A DNA stretch of 49,576 bases from Pirellulaceae bacterium (GTDB lineage: Bacteria; Planctomycetota; Planctomycetia; Pirellulales; Pirellulaceae): positions 1 to 49,576 of the forward strand of contig JADHUC010000033.1 in NCBI GenBank assembly GCA_016784735.1. Reading direction: 5' to 3'. The translations under genes were made by a program, and so were the position numbers. This document shows, piece by piece, positions 26,078 through 35,500 of this stretch; the first letter of the stretch is position 1; every line of letters begins with the position of its first letter. The notes under the pieces were generated by a model that saw only the letters and a list, made by a program, of their open reading frames with translations, had not been told where the DNA came from and searched no databases.

Positions 26078-27610
26078 ATGAGTAAGCAAGTCTCAGTGAC
26101 GGTCGTACCAGCGATTCTTGTTGTTCTGTCAGCGGCTTTGCCGACAACCGCCGCCGATCGTCCCAATATCCTGTTCATCATGTCCGACGATCATGCGGCC
26201 CACGCCATCGGCGCGTACGGTAGCCGGTTAGCGAAACTTGATCCCACGCCGAATATCGATCGTCTGGCTCGGGAAGGCGCGCGGCTGACCAACGTGTTTT
26301 GCACTAATTCGATCTGCGTACCAAGTCGGGCGACAATCATGACCGGCCAGTACAGTCACACCAACGGCGTGCGCACGCTCAACGGCGGTCTGCCGGCGGA
26401 ACGCCAAACGCTGGCCTTGCTAATGAAAGCAGCCGGCTACGAGACGGCGATCGTCGGCAAATGGCATTTGAAGTACGAACCCGGCGCGTTCGACTACTAC
26501 TGCGTCTTTCCGGGGCAAGGCTCCTACTTCAATCCGATCTTCCGCGTCCGTGGACCGGAAGCATGGCCGAACAACACCTGGCGCACGTCTGGTTACAATT
26601 CGAAGCACTCGTCCGATGCCATCACCGATGTCTCGCTGAAATGGCTCAAGGGCCGTAAGCAGAAAGACAAACCGTTCTTCCTGATGCACCATTTCAAAGC
26701 GCCTCACGACAACTTTGAGAATGCTGAACGATACGACTGGCTGTACGATGACGTAGATATTCCGGAACCTGACAGCCTTTGGGACCGTGCCAACCACGGT
26801 CCGGCGGGCAAGCCGCTTTACGGAACGTCCGTCGGACCGCGCAACAAGCGGCGAAACATGGGCCATCACATGTTCGTCGATCCCGAACTGCCGGCTGAAC
26901 GGTACACACGAATCGCATACCAGCGGTATCTGAGGAAGTTCCTCCGTTGTGTGAAGGGCGTCGACGACAACATCGGCCGATTGCTTGAGCATCTGGAGAA
27001 GAGCGACCAGTTGGACAACACGCTCATCGTCTACACAGCCGACCAAGGCTTCATGCTGGGCGAACACGACTACATTGATAAACGATGGATGTACGACGAG
27101 TCGCTGCGCATGCCGTTCGTCGTGAGGTATCCGAAATGGATCCGCTCGGGAACGGTTAGCAACGCGATCATCAACAACGCCGATTTTGCGCCCACGCTAC
27201 TGGCGGCCGCCGACATCGAAACGCCAAAGGAAATGCAGGGCCGAAGCTTCCTGACGATTCTCCAGGGCAAGCCGGTACCCGATGACTGGCCCACAAGCAC
27301 ATACTACCGGTACTGGATGCACATGGCTCATCACGACAACCCGGCCCACTACGGCATCCGCACGCACGACCACAAGTTGATCTTCTTCTACGGACTCCCG
27401 TTGGATGCCAGAGGCGCAGTGAAAGAACCGACTCCGCCACATTGGGAGCTGTACGATCTTCGCAAAGATCCGCACGAGATGAACAACGTCTATGGCGATC
27501 CCGCATACGCCGACATCATGACGCTGCTCAAGACGCGGCTTTTCGAACTCAAGAAGCGAGTCGGCGACACCGACGATCAGTACCCGGAACTGCTGCTGCG
27601 GTTGAATTGA
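26078..27610 (+). CDS. Secreted sulfatase, canonical formylglycine motif
   Basis: A 510-aa arylsulfatase-family protein (S1) with a signal peptide (VVPAILVVLSAALPTTAA). The start at 26078 has GGGAGG 7 bases upstream. Metal-binding acidic residues are in FIMSDDHAAH (D37, D38). The active-site motif is C80-V-P-S-R, which fits C-x-P-x-R, so Cys80 should be converted to formylglycine by a sulfatase-modifying enzyme. Later family segments are ADQGFMLGEHDYIDKRWMYDESLRMPFVV and the terminal ELYDLRKDPHEMNNVYGD. It would remove sulfate esters from polysaccharides outside the cytoplasm; the exact S1 subfamily and glycan cannot be told. It is convergent with the sialidase remnant and deacetylase. Confidence 0.93.
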   Translation: MSKQVSVTVVPAILVVLSAALPTTAADRPNILFIMSDDHAAHAIGAYGSRLAKLDPTPNIDRLAREGARLTNVFCTNSICVPSRATIMTGQYSHTNGVRTLNGGLPAERQTLALLMKAAGYETAIVGKWHLKYEPGAFDYYCVFPGQGSYFNPIFRVRGPEAWPNNTWRTSGYNSKHSSDAITDVSLKWLKGRKQKDKPFFLMHHFKAPHDNFENAERYDWLYDDVDIPEPDSLWDRANHGPAGKPLYGTSVGPRNKRRNMGHHMFVDPELPAERYTRIAYQRYLRKFLRCVKGVDDNIGRLLEHLEKSDQLDNTLIVYTADQGFMLGEHDYIDKRWMYDESLRMPFVVRYPKWIRSGTVSNAIINNADFAPTLLAAADIETPKEMQGRSFLTILQGKPVPDDWPTSTYYRYWMHMAHHDNPAHYGIRTHDHKLIFFYGLPLDARGAVKEPTPPHWELYDLRKDPHEMNNVYGDPAYADIMTLLKTRLFELKKRVGDTDDQYPELLLRLN

Positions 27611-27810
27611 CCGGTCTCTTGGCGCAGTCGGTCGATCGCATCCAACGGCACGCGCAACAGCTCGATCTGTTTCTTGTTTCGTGAAAACGCAATCATGAGT
27701 TGCTCGTCGTGTTCAATTGCGTGGGGGTACTGCAACGACGCAACGCCCGTTCGAAACTTGTGCCAAATCTTCGACAGGCCGCTGGCGGGCTCGGGAGATG
27801 GGATCGCCAC
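27577..27810 (-). pseudogene. C-terminal remnant resembling an exo-alpha-sialidase (BNR) protein
   Basis: A short reading frame whose middle (KFRTGVASLQYPHAIEH, then QLMIAFSRNKKQIELLRVPL and DAIDRL) reads like the C-terminal end of planctomycete sialidase/neuraminidase-like beta-propeller proteins. Everything upstream of this piece is missing; a palindromic repeat and the end of the deacetylase gene take its place. It has no start signal of its own. I read it as a deletion relic; a chance similarity is possible. Confidence 0.42.
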
Positions 27811-29235
27811 TCAGTACTCAGATTCAGGTGGGCCTTGAAGACTTGCCCCACTAATCTCAATAGTGTATTCGCTGTCGACCGGCGGGACATCGAATCGCAA
27901 CGTTACTTCCTCAGAAGTCGTTGCTCTCCGCGTGTCTATCTTGCGTGCCTTCTGATCCGTGACGGCGACACGTTCAGTTGCCCACAACTGAGGTAGCGTC
28001 ACGTCAATGGTCAACGGTTGATCGTAGAGTTCCGGATCCGTCGAGCACAAGAGTCTGAGAATGACGCGGCGTTCACCTTTGTTCTCGAACGCCAGAGCCA
28101 CGCAGCGGCGCTCGGTCTGGTACTTGTGGATGTCGGCCATGCCCGCGATCCACAGTTCCGCTTCATGCTCCTTCGCGATGTCGAGGGCGGCGCGAAAGTT
28201 GGCCTCTGTGCTGCTGAGGCCCTCGCCGATGTAGTGATAGTGGACTTTGTACCAAAGGCCACGCTCGATGTGTCTCTCGAGTAATCCGCGAAACGCAGCG
28301 ACACGGTTCCCGTACATATCGTCCATGCCGGTCGAATTCGCCGAAGCGTCGAACAAGTGGTACTTGTCAAGGTAATAGCGCAAGGTCCGTGTCGTTTCCC
28401 ACTGCGTGCCGCCGCCGAGATTCAGGGCGAGCAGTTTGCTCTTCTCTGGGAAGATCGCCCAGATTGCTCTCGACGCTTCACCGATTTGGTGCTCCATTGA
28501 TTCATCGTCCAGCGCGCCGCAATGGTGCAGGGAATGGTTGGCGAATTCCTGGTCACCACGTCGCGCGCAGGCTCCCCATTCGCTGCGATGATTCTCGAAG
28601 GCAGACCGTTTGCGACTGTTCGGAGGATGTCCGCCCGGATTGACCATGAAGGTCCCCCGGAAGCCATACTCGCGGAGAATGGGAATTGCCTTGGACAGAT
28701 GCGTCGGATGGGAGTCGTCAAACCGAATGCTGAGCGCTGCTCGTCGATCGTCGTACCACTTGCTGATTGTTGCACTCAGGCCCGTTGTGACGTCCGTTAC
28801 TTGACGTCTTTCTTCGGGAAGCGGTTGCGGCCGATCGCCCGGTGGATCGACGATATGTACGACGTACGTGCCGCGTCTTGCCGGCACTGGAATCAATAGC
28901 TTGTGCCACTCGATACCGCTGCGCCGCACGGACATGGCTCGACGGCTCGGATCGAGCACTTCGACATCCACGGCGGGCCAGGCATTTCGTCCGCTGATCG
29001 GTAACTCGACGCGCAAGGTCAACGGTTGACGTTCGGATCGAGGGTCGACGTGGATCAGCAATTCGTGATTATTGGGCGTTTCGGCCGAGAGTGTCGCCGG
29101 TCCCTGGTAGTCTGCGAATTTCACTTTCACGCCGGCCATCTCAGCCTGCTGAGCCCAAACGACCGGATCGGCTGCCAGACACACGTACAGTGGCAGCAAA
29201 GCAAACCAATGCCGCGCAGACAAGCAGAAGTTCAT
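27811..29235 (-). CDS. Secreted polysaccharide deacetylase-like protein
   Basis: A 474-aa exported protein. The start at 29235 follows AAAGGAAAG; the signal peptide is FALLPLYVCLAADPVVWAQ. An N-terminal beta-rich region (residues 30-135) precedes a NodB-homology domain: LSIRFDDSHPTH with D173/D174, FRGTFMVNPGG, and FANHSLHHCG giving the H234-x3-H238 metal pair. These are the hallmarks of carbohydrate esterase family 4 metal-dependent deacetylases. The C-terminal part (AVTDQKARKIDTRRATTSEEVTL) looks like another small beta domain. The last dozen codons and the stop lie within a palindromic repeat also found at 15828-15853, so the natural C-terminus may have been altered. Substrate unknown. Confidence 0.78.
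   Translation of the reverse strand: MNFCLSARHWFALLPLYVCLAADPVVWAQQAEMAGVKVKFADYQGPATLSAETPNNHELLIHVDPRSERQPLTLRVELPISGRNAWPAVDVEVLDPSRRAMSVRRSGIEWHKLLIPVPARRGTYVVHIVDPPGDRPQPLPEERRQVTDVTTGLSATISKWYDDRRAALSIRFDDSHPTHLSKAIPILREYGFRGTFMVNPGGHPPNSRKRSAFENHRSEWGACARRGDQEFANHSLHHCGALDDESMEHQIGEASRAIWAIFPEKSKLLALNLGGGTQWETTRTLRYYLDKYHLFDASANSTGMDDMYGNRVAAFRGLLERHIERGLWYKVHYHYIGEGLSSTEANFRAALDIAKEHEAELWIAGMADIHKYQTERRCVALAFENKGERRVILRLLCSTDPELYDQPLTIDVTLPQLWATERVAVTDQKARKIDTRRATTSEEVTLRFDVPPVDSEYTIEISGASLQGPPESEY
27827..27852. repeat. AAGACTT-loop palindrome, copy 2
   Basis: AGGTGGGCC and GCCCCACT surround a loop with GAAGACTT, one mismatch in the stem. The neighbouring CTCAGTACTCAG also matches the flank of copy 1. 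This copy forms the 3' end of the deacetylase coding region. Confidence 0.6.
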
Positions 29236-29325
29236 AGTCCGTTCTTTCCTTTCCGGCCTCCACATCGACAACGAGTTGTCGATATTTGAGAAGGTCGGTA
29301 TCGTGGCATGGGACTGCTGGAGTTT

Positions 29326-29428
29326 GGTTATAGATTGGTGGTTATAGATGAAGATTTTCGCGATTCCATGGCTTTTCTCGGTTCCCCATTTTCTACGACC
29401 AATTTATAACCAGCAGTCTATAACCAGC
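29326..29428 (+). repeat. REPIN-like palindromic element, copy 1
   Basis: About 103 bp. Each end carries two steps of TGGTTATAGA or TGGTTATAAA, and the two ends are inverted relative to each other. The left end runs GGTTATAGATTGGT then GGTTATAGATGAAGA; the right end, read on the opposite strand, runs GCTGGTTATAGACTGCT then GGTTATAAATTGGT. The centre is shared with copy 2 in reverse orientation (CGCGATTCCAT, GTTCCC). It lies in the 400-base gap between the deacetylase and a small membrane protein; I see nothing else in that gap. Confidence 0.85.
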
Positions 29429-29634
29429 GACGAAGATCCCTTTTCAAACAACCGCTGCTGCGAAGTGGCCCTTTTTCTTCTTTCCCCTGACATGGATACC
29501 GTCAGGAACTCTCGAAACGAATCTGCCCTGTTAGATTATTGTAAGTCGTGTTTGGATGGTACAATGCGCCCAAGTGTCGTGCAAATCAAAATACAAATCA
29601 TGCGTCATTTGTCACACCCACACACGATGGCGAA

Positions 29635-29982
29635 ATGGACCGCTACAATTGCCTTCGATTCACGCTTCGACATTTGCTTCTGATCGTATTGGCGTGCGGT
29701 TTAGTGATCGGGGGCGGTCGAGCGGCTTTCCAGCTTTATGGCCCCGGACACATCGAGCAGGGGCAGGGGTGGTTGATACTCACCGTCGCCGCGTGTTATT
29801 CCGTCATCGGCGCGGCGATCGGCTATGTCCTCAAACGCAAATCCGGCGCTGCCATCGGCGCTATGCTCGGATTCATCATTGCAGTTTCTCCCTGCTGCTA
29901 TCTCGTTTGGCATGCGATGTACTACGGACACTCGTTGACAATGAAGGCAACGCACCAAGCAATCGAATCGAAAGTCAATTGA
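29635..29982 (+). CDS. Small integral membrane protein, unknown function
   Basis: A 115-aa protein starting at the ATG at 29635; the ribosome site (GATGG) is weak, so the start is tentative. The N-terminus has FTLRHLLLIVLACGLVIGG, the basic-plus-hydrophobic opening seen in many planctomycete membrane proteins. Three membrane helices are likely (about 12-30, 45-65 and 70-95), the last two rich in Gly (GWLILTVAACYSVIGAAIGY and AAIGAMLGFIIAVSP). A short C-terminal tail follows. No enzymatic motif or known family is recognised. It stands alone between a REPIN-like element and the convergent second sulfatase gene. The 256 bases that follow contain no gene I can support. Confidence 0.5.
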   Translation: MDRYNCLRFTLRHLLLIVLACGLVIGGGRAAFQLYGPGHIEQGQGWLILTVAACYSVIGAAIGYVLKRKSGAAIGAMLGFIIAVSPCCYLVWHAMYYGHSLTMKATHQAIESKVN

Positions 29983-30238
29983 CCGCAGGGCTTCCGAGAA
30001 TGATGCATGACTTGGTCGTTTTGCTCGGAAATGGCCCGAATCCTATCGCCCCATTCGTTCCTTCGGAATTCCAGCGATCGTCTTCTGGGATCGAAACGTA
30101 AAGTCATCGTCGCTGCAAATGTAGCCCCATGTCGGGTATCCTGCGGCGGATCTCTACGCCGACGTCTTTCCGGACTAGTGATGTGCAGGTTGCACTTCGC
30201 TGCGTGCAACGAGCCGCGAGGATGCACGCAGCGAGAGT

Positions 30239-32125
30239 TTACTCCGCTAATCTGGCTGGCAGGTAGTCGACCATGCGGTTCAGGTAGTCGGCGGGGTAGA
30301 TGCCTTTCGTCGAAGCTTTTTCAATCGCCGGCAGGGCTGGTCGGGCATCGCCGCCCAGGCGGTAGAGTACGTTCATCGCTCGAAGGCGCACGAAAGGCGT
30401 TGGGTGCACGAGCGCCTCGACCAACGCAGTTCGGGCTCGATCCACGTGACCAAGCTGGTACAGTCCCTCTGCGGCGGCGACGCGGACTAGCGGCGAGTCG
30501 TCGGCCAGACATTCCTCAAGGGTCGGCTCGGCCGGTCGAGCCTGCTGGCCGAGCATCACCAGCCCGAGCGTTGCCCACCAGCGGACTATCGGCTCGTCGT
30601 CGTCGAGCAAATCGAGCAGCTTCGGCAGGTTGTTCGCGTCTCTTTCACCCGCCAGCTCGGCGACGGGCAGGATGCGTTGCAGGGGATACTTGTCTTCGCT
30701 CTGACCAATTTCGTATTGGGTCGATCCTTCAGCGCGGCCGTGCATCTCGTACTCACTCATCAGGCCCAGATCGCGGGTGCGAAGCTGCCAGTCGTGAAGC
30801 TCCTGCCGCATGCGGCGAAGCACATCGGCGCAGTTCGGATCGTCGGCCAGGTTGTGGATCATGTGTGGGTCGGCTTCCGGGTCGTACAGCTCCTCGGTCG
30901 GCTTGGGCTGGAAGTAGCGATCCTGGACCGGGGTGAGTTTGCCCTCCTCGTGCAATTGGGTCCAGACTTGCGCCGTGGGCATGGTCAGCGTGTAGCTGCA
31001 GAACGGCGCCCACGAAAGGTGTGGCATGAAGTTGCGATGGTACTGGTACTGCTTGTCCCGGACGACACGAATCGTTTCATACCACTCGGCCATACGGTCG
31101 CGGATCGCAAAGGCGTAACGCCGTGGCTGCCGGGCCTGATCGCCCAGAAATGCCTTTCCTTGCATGTGTTCCGGCACGTCGACGCCAACCAGCGAGAGCA
31201 GCGTTGGCGGGAAGTCGACAAAGCTGACCAGTCGGTCGGTCACGGTGCCCGGCCGGTCAGGAGCCAAGTCCCGATACTTCAGGGGAAAGCGGATGATCAA
31301 CGGCACGCGGAGACCCCAATCCCATACCCACTTCTTGCACATCGGCATGCCGACGCCGTGGTCGGAGTAGAAGAAGACGATGGTGTTCTCGGCCAGGCCA
31401 GCCTCACCGAGTTCCTTCAGCCGGTCGGCGATCCAGTGGTCCAGGGCTGTGATATTATCGTGGTAGTTGGCCCAGTCGCGGCGGACCTCGGGCACGTCCG
31501 GATGGAATGGAGGCACGGGCGCTTTGTCCGGATCGTGGAGTTCATCTTCGCTGAGCTTTGCCGCATGACGGCTATGGTTCTTCTCCCAGATTTGGCTCTC
31601 ATGCGAACCCGTGTAGTTGAACACGGCGAAAAACGGCTGCCCCGGTTTGCGATTTCGCCAATGGGCCTTGCCCGAGCACTCGTCCCACGCTTCGCGGGGC
31701 GTGGGGAAGTTGTAGTCGGTCTTGGAGTTGTTGGTGCAGTAATAGCCGGTCTCGCGGAGCAACTGGCTGTAGGTGGGGATCGAGTCGGGCAGGCGGATTC
31801 GGCTGCGCATGTCCTGCGATCCGATCGTCGACGAGTACATGCCGGTGATCAGGCACGAGCGGTTGACGGCACACACACCGCAGATGCCCACCGCGTGTGT
31901 GTACCGGACGCCCTCTTTGGCTAGATGATCCAGGTTTGGCGTAATGGCATAGTCGTCGCCGTAGCAACCGAGATTCGGACTGATGTCCTCGCAAGTCAGC
32001 CAGAGGACATTGGGACGTTCATCGTCGGCCTGCGTCGAAGTGGTCGACAGCCACGCAAAGGCAATTGTGCCAAGGAGTATGGCTAGTCTAGTTCTGGAAT
32101 TCGAAGTTGCGACGTTCGTGATCAT
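30239..32125 (-). CDS. Secreted sulfatase-family protein with unusual active-site motif and HEAT-like tail
   Basis: A 628-aa S1-type sulfatase. The start at 32125 has CGGAGG upstream; the signal peptide is LAILLGTIAFAWLSTTSTQA. The fold landmarks are VLWLTCEDISPNLGCYG, TPNLDHLAKEGVRYTHA and VFFYSDHGVGMPMCKKWVWD. At the usual formylglycine site it has C85-A-V-N-R, so the Pro (or Ala) of C-x-P/A-x-R is Val. Conversion by formylglycine-generating enzyme is therefore uncertain. Residues about 515-620 form HEAT-like helical repeats (NNLPKLLDLLDDDEPIVRWW, SPLVRVAAAEGLYQLG, TPFVRLRAMNVLYRLGG), an addition seen in some planctomycete sulfatases. It is close to the REPIN-like element and the RAYT remnant. 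Confidence 0.88.
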   Translation of the reverse strand: MITNVATSNSRTRLAILLGTIAFAWLSTTSTQADDERPNVLWLTCEDISPNLGCYGDDYAITPNLDHLAKEGVRYTHAVGICGVCAVNRSCLITGMYSSTIGSQDMRSRIRLPDSIPTYSQLLRETGYYCTNNSKTDYNFPTPREAWDECSGKAHWRNRKPGQPFFAVFNYTGSHESQIWEKNHSRHAAKLSEDELHDPDKAPVPPFHPDVPEVRRDWANYHDNITALDHWIADRLKELGEAGLAENTIVFFYSDHGVGMPMCKKWVWDWGLRVPLIIRFPLKYRDLAPDRPGTVTDRLVSFVDFPPTLLSLVGVDVPEHMQGKAFLGDQARQPRRYAFAIRDRMAEWYETIRVVRDKQYQYHRNFMPHLSWAPFCSYTLTMPTAQVWTQLHEEGKLTPVQDRYFQPKPTEELYDPEADPHMIHNLADDPNCADVLRRMRQELHDWQLRTRDLGLMSEYEMHGRAEGSTQYEIGQSEDKYPLQRILPVAELAGERDANNLPKLLDLLDDDEPIVRWWATLGLVMLGQQARPAEPTLEECLADDSPLVRVAAAEGLYQLGHVDRARTALVEALVHPTPFVRLRAMNVLYRLGGDARPALPAIEKASTKGIYPADYLNRMVDYLPARLAE

Positions 32126-32253
32126 TTTTCCGCCTCCGGTTAGTCCGCTTGTTGAGACGAATGTTAAACTAACGCGACGACCGGCCGCAACCAAGGGTGG
32201 TCATGGCGTGCAAGAAATACCGGGTAAGAATGCAAGGCCCACCGATGGCATGG

Positions 32254-32289
32254 CGGACCCTCGGATGAAGCGCCGGAGGGAAGGGTCCG
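32254..32289. repeat. Imperfect hairpin next to the RAYT remnant
   Basis: CGGACCCT at 32254-32261 pairs with AGGGTCCG at 32282-32289 (8 bp, loop of 20). It adjoins the point where similarity to RAYT stops, so it may be part of a repeat inserted into or replacing that gene. Confidence 0.45.
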
Positions 32290-32298
32290 TGCCGACAG

Positions 32299-32337
32299 CA
32301 AGGCACCAGGGTACTCAATCCGCGGAGGTCGAGCCAT
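32299..32337 (-). pseudogene. N-terminal remnant of a REP-associated tyrosine transposase (RAYT, Y1_Tnp)
   Basis: The minus strand has AGGAGAG, then ATG and the codons for MARPPRIEYPGAL. That is the well-known start of RAYT/TnpA_REP proteins (MARP.RIEYPGA.YHV). Immediately afterwards the sequence changes to unrelated codons (LSARTLPSG) and no HUH or catalytic Tyr region follows. I read it as a gene truncated after about 13 codons. It lies about 80 bases from a REPIN-like element. Confidence 0.6.
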
Positions 32338-32415
32338 AATAGTCTCTCCTACGGGACTTCGGCTGCGAGAAGCATCCATTTGGCGGCAGCGGTTGCTCGA
32401 AGAGAGATCTTCTTG

Positions 32416-32515
32416 GCTGGTTATAAATTGCTGGTTATAGATTGGTCAAAAAAGGGAACTGAAATGGAGATGGAATCGCGGAGGTCTTCATCTATAACCA
32501 CCAGTCTATAACCAA
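32416..32515 (-). repeat. REPIN-like palindromic element, copy 2
   Basis: About 100 bp, inverted relative to copy 1; its reverse complement aligns along the whole length of copy 1, including the CGCGATTCCAT centre and both double TGGTTATA ends. It sits just upstream of the diheme protein gene. Together with the RAYT remnant and hairpin it fills the 420-base gap at 32126-32545. Confidence 0.85.
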
Positions 32516-32545
32516 ACCAAAGAGCCTATGCGAAAGGACAACATC

Positions 32546-35500
32546 ATGAAACGCTTAGACATGAATAGACCGATTCTGCTGACGTGCGTCGTCTCCGTCG
32601 CGACAATTGCCCTACAGACGCCCTGCGTGATGGCCGCGGAGTTGCCGGATCAGGTATACGTCAAGAAGGCGACGTGGGCCGAGACGATGATCGCTACCCG
32701 CGCGAACTGCGAGGAATGGGCTAAGGATCAGAAGGAAGGCCAACTGACCGGAACGCCGCTGCCGGCCGTGTGGCGGAAGATCCAGGCTGACTGGCCGACC
32801 CACGGTGCTTGGTTCCGGCAGGATCTGCGTGGCGTCCGCTACCTCGATTGGTTTCTCCAAACCGGCAACACGCATTTTGAACGCTGGATTATGAGCCAGA
32901 CAGCGCCGCGGATCGGTGAAGCGAGCGATCCATTGACACAGGAGCTGACGGATCTGCAGGATGCAAAGATCGCCTCAAGCGATCCTCGTTGGTTGGAGTT
33001 GTTTGCCCGCGCCCGTCGCCTGGAGGACATACTGACGGTCACCCGTCAGCTCTGGCTCGGCGAGTTGCGTAACGCGTTCGAGGAGCAGGCGACGGAAATG
33101 ATCCGCTCGAAGGTGCCATCGGAAGACGCTCGCTGGGACGCTCTGATACGGTGGGCCGGCAAATGTCTGGATCGCGGCGAAGTCGCTCATGTGGGCAGCG
33201 TCAGTGAACTGAAATCCGCAGTCGAGTCACTGGCCACCGCGATGCCGGACCGGTTTTCTGGAGGCCAAGCATTTCTTGCGCGACTCGCAGATGCGGAGCC
33301 GAAATGGAATGAGATGATCGCGGGTCTGCTCGCCCAGAATCCCAAGACGCTCGGCCAGTTGCCGACGTTGTACGGCGAAGTCCGAGAGTTTCGGAGATCT
33401 CTGCTGTTGGCGGTCCGTGGCATGCCCGAGTTTCTGGGAATGTGGTCGGGCGTTGATCTGCAAACTGATTGGAAAGAGCAATACGCCGCACTCGAACACG
33501 ATCTGGCGGATCGGGCCCGATTCGATGGCATCGCGGCGGAGGTGTTTCGGTCCGAGTCGCTTGTGTTGCCGGAAGACCGCGATCCGGCCGACGTCGTGTT
33601 ACGGCGCACCGCAGCGTTGCTGGCGGACTTGCGAAGTACCACCGTCGCACCGGAACTGGCCGCTTTCGAGCAAGAACTCAAAGCGTTGGCCAGAGCCAAC
33701 CTTGCTGTGCCACGCGAGAACGTCGAAGCACGCTACGTGCTGTTCGCCGACGCCTGCCGACTGCGGCGCGAGATCGCTTTCCGCAATCCGTTGCTGGACT
33801 TCGACAAGCTGCTGTTCATCAAACGCCACTTGGCCATCTACAACCATATGTGCGATCAGTACTATGGCATCACCGCTCGACCCGGCGGTGCGTTGTGCGT
33901 TCTGGACAACCCGTTCCGCCCGGACGCCAGCACCCGCGACTTGTTGAAGGACTCGGTCGTCGAACGCGGCCGACTGAAGGGCGAGAAAATCGGCGGCGGG
34001 CCGAACGGTGCGTGGAATCTTCGGTACAACGGCGTGGGCAGTCTGAGCGGCGACGAGACCGAAGGCGGTTCGTTTTTGTCGCCCGATGTCTCGTTCGATG
34101 GCAAGGAAATCGCCTTTGCCTACGTCGAATGTCGCGGCGAACGCGAGCATCGTTCGCACACGGATCCTAGCCGCGGCCACTGGCCGGAAGGGCGTTGTTA
34201 TCACATCTTCAAGGTTCGCGCCGACGGTTCGCGTCTGGAACAACTGACCGACGGCACCTGGAACGACTTCGATCCTTGTTGGATGCCCGGTGGGCGAATT
34301 GCGTTCATCTCCGAGCGCCGCGGCGGGTACCTGCGGTGCGGACGCGTGTGTCCGACTTACACCATGTATGACATGGCAGCCGATGGGGCGGGCATCCGTT
34401 GTCTGAGTTATCACGAGACGAACGAGTGGCATCCCAGCGTGGCCCACGACGGTCGCATTGTCTGGACCCGCTGGGACTACGTCGACCGCCACGGTTGCAC
34501 GGCCCATATGCCGTGGACCACCACGCCGGATGGACGCGACCCTCGGCCCGTGCATGGCAACTATGCACCGCGGCAAAGCCGACCTGACATGGAGGTCGAC
34601 GTACGAGCGATTCCCGGTTCGCGCAGGTACATCGCCACGGCCGCCCCGCATCACGGGCAAGCGTTCGGCTCGCTGGTCATGATCGACCCACCGACTCCCG
34701 ACGACGACGGCATGGCACCCGTCAGGCGGATCACGCCGGATGTCGGATTCCCTGAGAGCCAGCGCGGGGCGAATGGGTACGGTACGGCTTGGCCGTTGAG
34801 CGAAGACTACTATCTTTGCGTCTACGACGCCGGCAGAGCGATGGGAAAACGGGGCGCGGCGGGACATTACGGCATCTACTTGCTGGACAGCTTTGGCAAC
34901 AAGGAACTGATTTACCGTGACCCGGAGATCGGCTGCCATAGTCCCATACCCCTTCGTCCTCGGCCTGCACCGCCGGTTATCCCGGACGCCTCTTTGCCAA
35001 TGGCGGCCGATACCCCGGCCGAGGCCGTGGTTGGTGTCGCGAACGTCTACGACAGCAGCCAGCCCTGGCCCAAAGGGACAAAGATCACGGCCCTGCGCAT
35101 CTATCAGGTCCTGCCGCTATCGGTGGAATCGGCCGCCGTTCCGCACAACACGGGCTTACAGATACCGCAGGGGAGCGACTCGATTAACCTGGCCCGCGCC
35201 GTGCTCGGGACGGTGCCCGTCGAGCCCGACGGCAGCGCGCATTTCACAGTTCCGGCCGGAAAGGAACTGTACTTTCAAGTGCTGGACGAGGACGGGCTGG
35301 CGATTACATCGATGCGATCGGGCACTCATTTCCAACCGGGCGAGCAAGCGATGTGCCAAGGTTGCCACGAGCCGCGTCCCGGAACGCCGTCGCAGTCCTT
35401 GCCCAGTGATTTGCTGGCGATGCGACGTGCTCCGTCCCGATTGCAGCCGGATGTGGACGGCACGAATCCGTTCAGCTACCCGCGTTTGGTCCAGCCGGTA

